A DNA stretch of 64,000 bases from Lingula anatina (lineage: Eukaryota > Brachiopoda > Lingulata > Lingulida > Lingulidae): NCBI RefSeq assembly GCF_001039355.2, contig NW_019775583.1, forward strand, positions 53,548 to 117,547, in the 5' to 3' direction. This document shows positions 1 through 13,562 of this stretch, piece after piece. Position 1 is the first letter of the stretch. Each line of letters begins with the position of its first letter. Both the position numbers and the translations under genes were made by a program. The notes under the pieces are model-generated. The model saw only the letters and a program-made list of their open reading frames with translations. It was not told the origin of the DNA and ran no database searches.

Positions 1-108
1 GCCGACAGCAAGATTAAACTAGTCCTTGACATTTTTGTGCATAAACGTGACCGCTCTCGTATAATTAGTTCAATCAGGGAAACGTCCATATCCCAGACAT
101 ACAGCACT

Positions 109-360
109 CAGGGCCCAGTTTCACCAACACTGGATAGCATTATCCTATGGATAACACTATCCACTGGATAGAATTGTTATCCTCTACAAAGTTATCATGA
201 GGATAGCAGCCATTTTTCACCACCGGGTAGTTATGTCAGAGACAAAAATAAGTATTTAGTGTTTAGAAAACATTACTTAACCCACCGGATAACAATTCCA
301 TCTAATAGATAATGTTATACGGAGGACAGCGCTGTCCACTGTTGATGAAACTGGGCCCTG
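109..360. mobile_element. MITE with GGGCCC inverted termini
   Basis: The left end CAGGGCCCAGTTTCACCAAC is mirrored by the reverse complement of the right end (CAGGGCCCAGTTTCATCAAC), with one mismatch over 20 bases. The element is 252 bp and is flanked by ACT at 106-108 and 361-363, a 3-bp target duplication. The inside is built from repeated GGATA/TATCC words. The 3-bp duplication would suit a PIF/Harbinger-type element; the superfamily is inference. Confidence 0.7.
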
Positions 361-421
361 ACTGTTTGATTTGTTATGATACAAATATTTTCAAGACAAA
401 TATATTAGACACCATGCAAAA

Positions 422-465
422 CACATCTATCTATCTATCTATCTAGCTATCTATCTAGCTATCTT
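422..465. repeat. (ATCT)n microsatellite
   Basis: Imperfect tetranucleotide repeat just upstream of the first coding exon of the copper oxidase. Confidence 0.85.
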
Positions 466-491
466 TTTGATTATTTTCTCAAATGTTTCAG

Positions 492-2792
492 GAATTTAGT
501 GGGAATGGTAATGGCAGTGGCATTAATTAGCGAAGTTGCACATGCAAATATTTATAACCAGCAACCGTGGTCTCCAAACGTAGCGGGGAACTCGGGCAAT
601 TTCTTCTTCAATGCGGGAGCAGCGCAGGCCCCCAACTTCTTGTCACCGTGTGTTAGTGGAAGCAGTTCCTCGTGCAGCAACCCCGGTCCTAACACTGGTG
701 GCTTGCCCTCCTGGATATTTGCCTCACCCAACTCCCCCACGACCTCGGCCCCACGGTCAGGGCAGGCACCGCCATCTAGTGGAGCATGTGGGATATTCCC
801 TTGGTTATGTCATGGTACCAATCCGCCGCCATCCTCAGGACCAAACGTGGCACCGCCGCCGTCTACAGTAGCGCCTCCGCCGCCGCCAAGTTTTTGCCAG
901 CAAAACCCGTGGGTGTGTCGTGGCCAAACTGCTGCCCCTCCACCAACAACCATAGGTAGGAAAAACATTTAAGGGACGATTCCCAGACCCTATCGTGCTA
1001 ACTGTGGATCGATCTATCTCCGAGGGGATTCTCGCTAAATTGCAATCACCTTTAGCTGTAAATATGGCTGTCCTCTTATCCATTATAATCCTCGCCGATT
1101 CTTAGGCTAGTTCGCTTGTTCCTCTTGATTACGTCTCATACGTAGGCCTACTGCACTTGTTTTTAAATCCTCATTTGTACATGCACATGATTAGTCAATA
1201 TAGACGCGCTAAAATCGGTGCTCAAACACCTTTTCATATTATTCCTAGTATCGTTAACAAATTTGCTGGACGTAATGGATAATAAGATGAAGACTATATG
1301 CTCTGCCCAGGAACACTATTAACAAATATCATTATGCAAAACACTGTTGAAGTGATGTGTTTCCAGTGAAGATGATTTTCATTACAGCAATTGCTCCATC
1401 GACAACGGAGCCACCTGCAGTGAATTCGCTGTGTGCTATAATTCCATGGACGTGTCCGTCACAGACGCAGTCTCCCCAGTCTACAACAACTACACCTCCA
1501 CCCCAAGGTATGCATGAGCCTGAACATAACACACACGCGCACGCACGCACACGTATGCATTCCTACACGTCATGCATGAACACTTCTGACATGTCACTTT
1601 CAGAGTTTTTAACTTACTGAAAGTTTCCATTTTAAAATGGATCTTTCTATTTCAAATAATATTGAACCCAATAATCGATTTGAAACTTTACATCCACTAT
1701 ACAAATTTACCTTTTTGTAACAGGTAGGTATCTGATAGGATATATTAAATTAAACACATCGGTATATTGATTGAGCCGTTCTACCTCATCCATTTTTGCT
1801 TTAGTAATACTTTTTTTTCCAAGTCAGTATCTTTCAAAGGATGGGGTATTACAATAATGTCATCTTCGGATACATGGCATTGTTAACTTACATTGGTTCC
1901 GGAGAAAGCACTGACATTGATATATTCCACTTTCAGCTCCGGGTGGTGCCGCATGGAATCCATGGTGCTGGTTGTCCCCAGGGCTGTGCTCAACACTCGG
2001 TGCCACGCCCCCTCCAACAACTGCCGCCCCGCCCCCAACAACAGCAGGTGATACCCATACCTCATGCTTACTTTGGCACCGTGTCATAATTATACGAATG
2101 TACTTCATAAAAATAAAAGCAAACTAATTTTCATTGGAATACAAACAGGCAATAGTACATTATCGTCAGGTACCTTCTTAAGCCACACAGACAAAAATGT
2201 ATGACAAATGGAGGAGTGGTTTGCTTGATCACAGTATGTGAAATTGAAATGTTTGCAAATGGTAATAGGTTTGAATAGAAAGAAAGACTACGTTTCAGTT
2301 ATGTAATTTATTTTCAATTGGCAATAGGCAATAGTGTGTATACTGGAATCGCGATCAAAACCCGTAACCTACATAACCGCATCCCGCCCACGTTTGTCGT
2401 TTGAAATGCAAAAGTATAGCAGTCCAGAAGTCCACTTCACGTACAAAATATTTGATCGCCATTTTTTCCAGGTGATAATCCCCTGTGTGCGTTTTCGCCA
2501 ATGTTCTGTCCGCAAGGGAACCCTCCTTCCGCTGCGGCTCCTAACACCGGTACACCGAAGCTCGATTTCTTAAGTTTCAGTTTTTACAAATAAAACTTAA
2601 TTAAAGTGAGGTATTGACAAGAAACGCAGTTTGTAATTATAAAATAACTATATATTTCAATTTATTATCAAATACTACTTTGATCACAACTTAATTATTT
2701 ATTAATGTTAGCGATGTAAGGATGTTGTGCGTATTTTGAAATCTGTCAATCGTTTTCAGGAGCAGCCTTTCCATCTGGTGTACAAGCCAGCG
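492..2792 (+). CDS. Oxidase N-terminal region: signal peptide plus five C-X6-C modules (exons 1-5)
   Basis: Residues 1-14 ([14 protein letters not shown]) look like a short signal peptide, or the end of a longer one begun in an upstream exon. Up to about residue 264 the chain is rich in Pro, Thr, Ser, Ala and Gly. It contains five C-X6-C modules with cores GIFPWL, QQNPWV, AIIPWT, WLSPGL and AFSPMF. The first two are in exon 1 and the other three are on one exon each. Exons 2-5 all start and end in phase 1, so modules can be added or skipped without a frameshift. Ceruloplasmin and hephaestin have no such region. I do not recognise the module. Linkers of PPP and TT runs suggest O-glycosylation. 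Confidence 0.8.
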
Positions 2793-2832
2793 GTTAGTAT
2801 GTTTGTATGAAGACACTTGTTCATTTTGATCT

Positions 2833-2872
<40 letters not shown>

Positions 2873-2997
2873 GTAATAATAAAACATAGCATATTTGTAA
2901 TTGTCTGATGCGTATGCTGTCTGTTTTAATGAGTTTTTGTAATAAAAACACGTGAACAATTATCAGGACAATGACAATATTTATATCTTATACATTG

Positions 2998-3030
<33 letters not shown>

Positions 3031-4644
3031 GCAACTTTTTTTACCTGTGTGTGTGCCCTAATTAGTAAGCAGTACGACTATTAAAAACGAAGAAGATAAC
3101 TACTTGTACAGTCCTGTTGTGACAGGAATGATAGCCCTAGGAGTCCGGGGCCCAAATGATTAGTACAGATGAGGGTTTGTCGGATCATTGAGGTAGTCGG
3201 ACGAGTGCCACCTCTACAAAGTAATGAGGAACGGTCAACGGTTCCGAGCTGACTACAATTCCTGTAACATCGGTTCACTTCTGCACACAGAATTTTTGAT
3301 TGCGTTTGCAAAACTTTTCAGTGGGTTTTCTATGTCGAGTTTTGACAATCGAGCTTTTTAAATATCTTTTATTAACTAAAAATAAGGAAAACATAAGTGA
3401 TTGACAGACCATGTATGTGTTGGGAAGAAATGGAAACTTGGGCCCTGGACTAATCATTCAATAGCTTTGGATGATGCTAACGTCTTTTTATGTTTTAGGC
3501 CAATAATTTTCGTCAAACGTTCTTACGAAAACCAAACGTTTATACTAGGTGAACTTAAAGTTATTGGGAGAAAGCCACACCCACATTTATTTGAAAACTT
3601 AAAATTATGTCTGTCATGCATTTTGCAGCTGCCCATGTCCGCCATTACTATGTAGCAGTCAAGGAGATAGACTGGGACTACGCCCCGCTGGGAAATCAAG
3701 TACACAGTCGTCTAGACAGGTATAGGGCCTTTGGACTTCCAACCCTGGTCGTTGACTGCTAAGTTTTGACCTAAGTTTGAAATGATACGATTTTGATTAT
3801 CTAAAGGTTGGATTTTAAAGTTACGTAGATATATAGGTTTAATTTTTATTACACGCATTATTAGCACGCATGGCTGATAAATGGTGAATCTAAATTTACT
3901 TGTGTATAACTCTTATTATTAAGTCGTCAATTCAATAATAACTGTTTTGTCATCTTGTCATCTTGTCTAGAATTCAAGAAAAAAAACTTTATCACGCTTA
4001 ACAGGGATTGACGCAATATGTAACAACTATTCATTGTGCCATATGACTTCACGCACACGTGTTTTCAGTTTTGCCGCCAAGTACCTTGATACTTCTGATC
4101 CAAACAGTTTCGGGAAGGTGTTCAAGAAAGCCGTATACAGGGAATTCACGGACGATACCTTCACACAGGAGAAGCCGCAGCCGAGCCATCTCGGTACGTT
4201 TACTATGTTGTGCATCGTATGCAAAGCAGAGGGTGGAGGGATGGTGGAGGAATTAGGGGATATTATACCAGGGGCGGATCCAGGATTATCTGAAGGGGAG
4301 GTCCGGAACGACAGGCATCGCCCCCTTGGTGTGGAGTTCGGGGCCTGCTCAAGGGCTCCGAATTTTTTTGTGTTTTGGAGAGCAAACTATGCCCTTTAGT
4401 ACGGTTTAGCTTCTATGAATTAGCTAGTCAAATTTCTGATTTCAAAGAGGGGAATGTTGGTGTGATATGTTTTTCAGAAAACGAAGGGGGGGGGGGGGAG
4501 TCAGGACCCCCTTGAACCCCCCCCCCCTCTAAATCCGCCACTGTCTTACAGTAGTAGTTGAGAAAGTTGTGATTATGGTTCATAATTAAACTAAGACGAA
4601 ATAGTTTTACATATATTTAACAAAATTGTCACAACGACCCTGTA

Positions 4645-4705
<61 letters not shown>

Positions 4706-7700
4706 ACACGCTGTAATTTTTAAATATTTTTTTTTAATTTAATCTTATTTTTTGACGTTTAAGGTCTACTGGGTCCTACTATTCGTGGAAATGTCGGCGA
4801 GGTCATGCGGATCAAATTTAGAAATATGGCCACTCGGCCCTACACCGTCCATCCCCACGGCGCCGCCTATGTGAAAAAACACGAAGGTATGCACATGTTT
4901 AAAGCCGCATTCAGATCAATGGACTAAACAATTTGAGGGTCAAAAATGGTGACCATTTATATATATGCTTGCCGGTTAATTCGCTAATAGGCATTAAAAA
5001 GATTCCCCGTGTAGTGGGGACGTATACAAGAGGGTCGGCCATAATTGACCCTCGGATTAGTTATTACAGTGTTCTGAATGCAGCTTAAAACCGAAAAAGA
5101 GCTTCATCTTGTATAAATCCTTAGAATGCCCTTTTCTCGATGACAAAAAGAGACCATGAAGAAGCAATAACAGTTAGAACGCTAAATAATTACACCATAA
5201 CTTTCTCTTGCCGCAAAACACCAGTCGTACGTTATATGGCAAGCCAGCAATTATCAGAATTTAACCTATTGTACAATTTATGGTATATGATTTGTAAATT
5301 ATATATATCCGTAACACTTGTATTCCATTTTAACAGAACATTTGAGGCTTCTTAATGTTCATAGTTAATTTTTAATTTTGATGTGAACTTACATACTTTT
5401 ACAACTTGAACCTTTGGGAACCAATGATTTTGATAAAAGTTATTACTGCATTATTATTTAAACATTATTATTACCACTAGGGGCGCTGTATACGGACGGT
5501 ACGTCAGGAGATGACAAACTGGACGACATGGTCAATCCAGGACAAACCATCACTCTGGACTGGCTGCTGTCTAAGGAGCATAGGGGCGCTCCTGCCACGG
5601 GGGATCCCAACTGTCTTCCCTGGACCTATCACGGTCACTTGAACCCCATTGCCGACGTGCAGTCGGGCCTCATGGGAATCTTGTTGATATGTAAAGAAGG
5701 TAACTGTCATTTGCCGGTAATCTGTACTTCTTATTTCACTTGTTCATAAAATGTACTTCTGTTTTGTATGGGGTTTTTGAGAGAGAGACAAAAAAACAAA
5801 TTTTTAAAAAAATCTGATGGCGTTTTTATTCATTTATCAATTTACTTTCATTCAAATATTTGTGAATGTTTGTCATGATTATTATGTAATGTCATATATT
5901 TTGGGAAATCATTTAAGGCACCTTGGACGAGGATAACGTACGGCGTGACGTGGACAAGGAGTTCATATTGCTATCACACATCATAGACGAGTCGATGAGC
6001 TGGTATTTCCAGGAGAATGTGGCCAGGCAAGTAAACAGCAATAAAACATCTGTATGAAAACTGTTAAAACTCACTTAGGGCCTTTACTTTTAAATTTCTG
6101 TATGTAGTTTGGCACAGTGCAGTGTGCAAGCTGATACTCGGTGTGTACACGTCTCTAATTGACGTCATATATGACGTCACTTGTTATCACCTTCACATTA
6201 TTTTTTTGTTCTTGTGTTTTATTTGCTACCTGTACATGGTTCCAACCTTTCTCAAACAGGGATGCCCGCGTTGCATGCCACGCGATGTGAAAACCTACAC
6301 TTGTTATATTCACTTTAGCCACATAGTTCTCAGTATTCTTACTCATTTGCAGATTCGCACCTCATGCGGACCAGATTTCTCCATCGTTCGCCACCAAGTT
6401 CCACACCATCAACGGCTACATCTACGGGAACGTCCCTGGCTTGGAGGCTTGCTCTGGTGACAGAGTGGCGTGGCATATGATAGGACTGGGCAACGAAGAC
6501 GATCTTCACCCCCTGACTATCAACGGTCAGGTACTGGAGTATAACCATCACAGGTAAGGAAGGGGGGTAGGGAATAGGTTGGGGGGGAGGGGGGGGGTGG
6601 GAGTAGTTTTTGCGGGTTCTCAAGATTCGAAACATCTGGGGGTGTTCTCTTGATTTCAAACGTCTGAAATCATAAGAAACCCCCACCCCAAATCCACAAT
6701 CTTAATGTCAGGTGGAAATCGTCACTGGAGACAGTCTTCGAAGCCTCGTGGCCCTGACGATGGTGGTGGTGGTTGGGGGGGGGGGGGCTTATTGTCTCAA
6801 CACAACGCAAATCGATCTTTGTTACCTTTACGAGTAAAACATATATAGCTGTATCGGTAGATTTCTCATTTATTTTAATTATTTGCTTATCCTTATCCTC
6901 TGTTTCATTTACTTAAAATTTCACCTGCCGTACGTGTGTTCGTTTCGTCCGTTTTTATCGCACTATTCTTTCAAACTGTTGTATACAGGTCATGCACCTA
7001 TACCATTGTATGAACTATAGTATGTATACACTTTATAAAGATGTAAGTTTTCGTTATTTTCAGAACCGATGTAATTGCGCTGTTTGCCGCCAAATTCTCT
7101 GCAGCGTATATGACGGCGGGAGATGTTGGAAAGTGGATTATCAAATGTCAAACGGCTGATCATCATTTTGGTAATCACGGCAACACACCATGTACATGCA
7201 TATAAAAGTCGCTCTGGCATGCGTTTCGTATCTTATTATTGTCCAAATTAGCAACGGAAAAACACTTTTTTCATATCCACTTGACTGTGTTACACAAGGT
7301 ACAGAACCATTGTACGAGTATGCCTTGCAAAATAGAACCTTCAATCAGCCTACTAAGACTCTCTATCATGCCGTAGAACGTCGATTACCAAGTTGAATTT
7401 TGGCTGAACACATCACGTTGGTCATTTCAGAGGGAGAGCAGGCCTTCCTTCACGTGAACCCCTCGTGTGGCAAAACCCCTCCTTACTATTCCCTGAATGG
7501 CCAGACCCGGACTTATTACATCGCAGCGGTGGAGAAGCGATGGAGTTACGACGGGGGTTCCGGGCTGAACGGATACGAACGTGGATTGGCTTTCCTGAAT
7601 GATCCAAGCCAGTAAGGGAACGGTGCTCTGTATGCGTTATGATACACAATGGACAATAGAAGTGTCACCCCTACTGAACCAATACTTTAGAGGAGATAAA

Positions 7701-8231
7701 TGACTGTGGAATGATATGCTCCTAGTATCATTTTATTAACATCAAACTTAACAAAAAAATGTAGACAAGGCATTATAACTACTCAAGATCTGTCTAATTT
7801 ATTTAATGATTACTAGATATTTATTCGATTAACCTGATTCAGAGGGTGAAAATTCTATTGTCCATTGTGTGTAGAACAGATAGGGAAGCACATTCAGCCA
7901 TTCTCTAGCAAATTCATCATTTTTAAAATAAATATCACCGTAAATGAGTCAAATATACAGTATATCAAGTAGAAGGATGAAAATGTCCATTTTTTCTTCG
8001 AAATAACAATATATAGCTCTTATTCTAACCTGTAAATCTTTATTAAACGACTTAAAAGTAACGTTACCTAAGCACTGGATCTGTTAAAACAATATCCCCT
8101 CACAGTTGTGTTACGTTAACGAGATGGGTTCACTGAAACCATGGAGAGGTCAACCTTAAAAAACCCACTTACGCTGGCGTTGATCAACTTTTATCACGTT
8201 TTTATGAATTTTTGAATTTTATTTCGTGTTA

Positions 8232-8269
<38 letters not shown>

Positions 8270-11200
8270 GGACCAAAAGCGACAGAAAGTCAGGGCAACA
8301 ACTACTTGTACTATGTATAATACAAACATTAAGTTTAAATATGTTTGCAATTACAGAGAGTCCAGCAAATACTTTACAAAAAATGCACACCGCACAGGCG
8401 GCACTTACTGGAAGATCTTATATGAAGAACATACAGACAGCACATTTACGACCGTAAAACCAAGACCACTGTCCAAACACCATTATGGTCTTCTTGGCCC
8501 CGAGATTGCTGCCCAGATAGGAGACACCATTAAGGTATGGACTTTAGTACCGATGTTTGTTTGATAAAAAAAAAAATCAGTAGTAGGCTGCTAGCAACGA
8601 GTCGACTGAGGCACGTACGTTTCGCAAAGTATCTTTAAGTCTGCTTATCTCTTTTTCTTCGGGCTTATTGTTAAGTCTCTAGATCAAACTGTGTTGGTTG
8701 TGACAAAGAGTTTTACTCTTAGTAATGACAGTAAACCATTTTGTTGGGTCCAATACATTTACAGTCCTTCTGAAGAGCTCGAAGACTGTATAGCAGTGTA
8801 CATTGTGTTCTTAAGCCCCAAACCAAAAATTGTTTGTGAAACAGGTGCAAGGTATATTTATACCTTTGATCTCTCTGGATATGTGCATAAACATTTAAAC
8901 TGTGATCAAGACTAGTGTCAGTATTTTCAAATCGTAATATCCAGATTAATTACCGGCAAAAATAAATAAAGAAATAAATAAACACAAAAAATCACATTAA
9001 TTCTCACCTTTCCTGCCGTGTATGCAGGTAGTTTTCAGAAACCTTGCCCCCAGCTCGGGAAGACGATTTTCCATTCATCCACGTGGAGTGAAGTACGACA
9101 AACAAAACGAGGGAGAGGATTACAATGATGGAACAGCAGGTGCGTTGTTGTTGTTGTTGTTGTTTTTGAGTACTATTTGGACTACGCTATTAAAATAGTG
9201 AATTTTGCCTATGTCACATTTCAGCAAAATCCCAATGGGCCTTACAAATCAAAAGCGAAAAACTACCGATTGTTTATTTTTAAAAAAGTCTAAAGTCTGA
9301 ATCTAAGGCACACTGACTACATGTATAATCAATGTTTATTTAAAGGATAACTTTATCAATTACTAACGGTATTTGCCGTTTAAAATTGTAATTCTAAGAC
9401 CCCATTCCGATAGATATTAGATCGATTTATCCCTGTGGAGAGTCTCACTAGATTACTGTCAGCTTAACCGGCTTAAGCGTCTGTCCCGCCTACTAAAAGC
9501 TGTAAGTGGGTAATTAACTATGGTGCTCGCTTGGCGGACTGCAATTTAGCGTGAACCCCCAAGGAGTTAGTCGATCTAAATCTTAATCTCTGGATCGATC
9601 TAAATCTCTGGGAATGCACCCTAAAATAATCTCAATTTCTTTATATGTTACTTGCAATTTTTTTATCAGTAGGCAATATATTCCATAATTTTGGGATATT
9701 TTTAAAAGTCCCTTAACCATAGAATGTGCGTTTGCCCTTACCCACAATGCTTGCTGATCTCTTGATGGTGTAGAAATTGTTCCTATGATAGTAAAGGTCA
9801 AGGTCACAAGAGAGTAGGTGTCAACTCACCCCACTGACAGGGAAGAAAACTTCCAGTCTAAATATGAAGTTAACGGACCCAAAAATAATTTCTTTGGGAC
9901 ATTTGGGGTATTTATCTCTCCAAATATTTACACTCTCAAATATGGAATAGCATGTTCAATTCTAAGCAAATTTTCCAACCAGACCTTATGGACTAGAAAG
10001 AGATACTTGGATTTCTGTTTGAATGGTGAGTTTTTTTCTTAATTTTCATTCTAGACGGTGGAGTGGGCTATCAACAAACCCGCACCTACACGTGGACCGT
10101 GCCTAATTCCTACGCACCTGAGCGTGCAGATTCAAAATGTATTACATATATGTATCACTCCGCCATTGACCCAGTTAGAGATGTGTTCTCAGGTCTGATT
10201 GGTCCTTTGGTTATTTGCAGACAAGGAGAACTGGCAAGGGTAAGTGTTCCGACAGCAGAGGCCGTTTTTGTACAAACGGCAAGATCCACGTTTCGATGCA
10301 AAAAAGATGCAGATAAGATACGTTCGTACCTAATATTATGTTCACGTAATTTAGAGACAAAGAACGGAGCATATATGAGCATATGTCAAAATGCCTGTGC
10401 AGATTTTCTAATATTTGTATATCGATTTCAGTTAATGATATGTTTTACCACTGCGCGCTAACAAACATGCATTTTATAAAGAAAAAAAAACTTTTGAATT
10501 ACCATTCAGCGAGGCAATGAATTCACTCTGCTCTTCGCCAATTTCAACGAAAACCTGTCATGGCTACTAGACAAGAACGTCTTGGAGTTTGCCTCCCCTG
10601 CGGCTCCGAGCTCGCCCGGATTTGAAGAGTCAAATATCATGAGCAGTGAGTGTTTTCCACTACTGTTAAAAGTAAGGTCTTATTATAAATCACATTTCAT
10701 ATGAATACAGCCCGGAAAATTCGTTATAATGGTAGTTACATTCTATCAATAAATTTAACAGGGTATGTAATGGTCTGTGTGCAGGTGATGTGGTTAAGCA
10801 ACTTACTTAAAAGATTATCCATTTTATCGATGATTTATTCATTAATACATCCACTTATCTTAAGAATCAGCCATCCACTTTATGTGCTTACCTTGAATAT
10901 ACGACAAACCTTGAGGACTTCCTCTCCAACTTTTTGGTTATAATTTTGATAAATAAAAAGGAACCAAAAATCCTTTTTTTCTTATCTAGGCATCAACGGA
11001 TACTCGTATGGCAACCTACCTAAACCAACTATGTGTTTAGGAGATGAAGTAACATGGCGTCTGCTTGCAATAGGAAACGTCATTGACATGCATATCCCTA
11101 CCTTCAGTGGCAACACGTTCACGAGATTTGACGGGAATACGCGAGACTCCGTGACCCTGTTTCCCGGAACTACAGAGACACTCACTATGACAACCGTAAA

Positions 11201-11497
11201 TAAAGGTAAATTGAAATGTTACTTGTAATTTAAAGTTCATTGTTTCAGACCTATTTTTATTAAAGTTTTAGTTAAGTTTTTTTAAAATAAAATTCATTAA
11301 AAACAATGAATAAGTTATTCAGGATGTAATTGTTGGGGTTAATGTTTGATATTGTTGCTGTCAAGGTACGAAAACAGCATACTATATATTCGACCCTTCA
11401 GTGTCAATTTACTTTTTATCCACTTAGACGAGATTCCAATGAGCATTTTGTTTATTAGTAGGTAGATTCCCAATATGCCCCAGTTTTTCATTAACTG

Positions 11498-11560
<63 letters not shown>

Positions 11561-13306
11561 GTAAATATGCCGGATTCATATGGAATATATACCGGTATAT
11601 ATTACCCTTGGTTTATGTAGGCACATGGAGTATAATGGACGCAAGCGACGACAACAATGTGGCCGGAATGGTGGCGCTCTACAAGGTGGATCAGTGCAAT
11701 TTTTTCTTTACTCCTCCTCTTGATAGCTCAGGGTCAGGTATGTTAAAGGCGTGTTTGGTATTATAGATTTAATATTTTACCAACTTCCGACTATAATTTC
11801 AATTCTAACACAGTCATTTTTTTAACAAAACTCGATATATGTCTTGAACACCTGTCTCGCTGAAAGTCGAAGTGTTTTGGCATATATCGCTTGGGTGACA
11901 GTGTATAATCTCGTAGGCCTTACTTATCTCTCATATCCGGCATATTTACATTGTGTTCCAGGCATCACTCATACGTACTATATAGCTGCGGTTGAGAGAA
12001 TGTGGGAGTTTGCGCCTTGGAAATTTGACCTGATTGTCGGAGGAAGTATTACAGACCCTTCCAAGTAAGTTGTTTGTCATAATAATGATGGTCATAGTAC
12101 AAGTAATAGCAGTGATGGTAATGACAATTTAATTGTGGTAAGAATGATGATGACTTGATATCACTGTTGATGTGGACGATAGTGGCAATACTTTTTATAA
12201 TGGTAATAATGTTTTAACATAATTAAAATTACGTCAGTAATGATAATGGTAATTATGATCTTGAGAAAAATAATATCAAAAATAATAGCGATATATTTTG
12301 TTCAGTCTTATCTTCATATGAACAGTGTCGGTTGATGATAAATAATATATTTAACCTTTTTCGAAAGAATATACGCCCGTTCTAAATTAAACTCGACAAG
12401 GCCGATTTTTTCTGTTGCTTTAACTGAAATTAAAAGGAGAAAAACTGAACTCTGAGTTGTTCATATATTTAGTATGATGTACACGTTCGCTCGACCTGAC
12501 TGGCCGTTCCTTGGTACCCGCTTTAAAAAAGCTCTCTACAGAGAGTTCACGGATGCCACCTTCACCGTGGAAAAGATTCGAAGTCCCGAGGAAGAACACC
12601 TGGGTATCATGGGGCCTTTCATAAAAGCAGAGGTCACAGATACCATCAAGGTTCGTTTCTTCACAATTTTCTGTTGTTTCAATCTTTTGTACCTCATGAA
12701 ATATATTTACTTTAAAAATACGAGGGACCTTGGAAACGCACTTTCACGGGAGTTTGTAATATTGTTCCTGTATTAAATCAGTAACTATATATATGTACAG
12801 GTATTTTGCAAACGTTAAAGCAAAAGCAGAATGTTTTTAACATTTGATAAGTAATATGAGGTTTACATGCAATTCATTAATTCTGTCTTCACTTCAGACA
12901 TTGACGCTGAAAATACATACAAATGTTAGCCTAAGGATTTTCTTTTCTTCTTCCTGTTTTAGGTCGTATTTAAAAACATGGCGTCGCGCCCGTACTCAAT
13001 TCACCCCAACCTTGTGATGTATTCCAAGACAGATGAAGGCCACGCCTACAAAGATGGCGTCAATGAGGCAGCGGGGGTGCCACCTGGTGGAATAAAAACT
13101 TACACGTAAGCTTCATCACCCTGGTTTAACAAAAAGTAATGTCAATTCCCTGGCTTAATTGACTAGGATTTCCATACGAGTGCCGCAACACTGTTCCTGA
13201 TAGGTTAAGGCGCGTGCAATTGACTATGTAACGTTGGTAACTAAGTTCGTAATCAGGGAAGCTGACTTATGTTTTTTTTTTCTCTGAAACGGTGGCCTGG
13301 TCTTAA

Positions 13307-13341
<35 letters not shown>

Positions 13342-13523
13342 ACAAAGTACTAGTAATTGCCAATGTTCTTTTAGATGGGAAGTACCGAAATCCTCTGGTC
13401 CTGGCAAAAACGACCCAAACTGCATCAGTTCTGCCTACCGTTCTGCCGTTAACTTGGAGAAAGACTTTGCTTCTGGTTTGGTTGGACCTATGGCTATTTG
13501 TAAGAAAGGTAATTGCTTAAATG

Positions 13524-13562
<39 letters not shown>

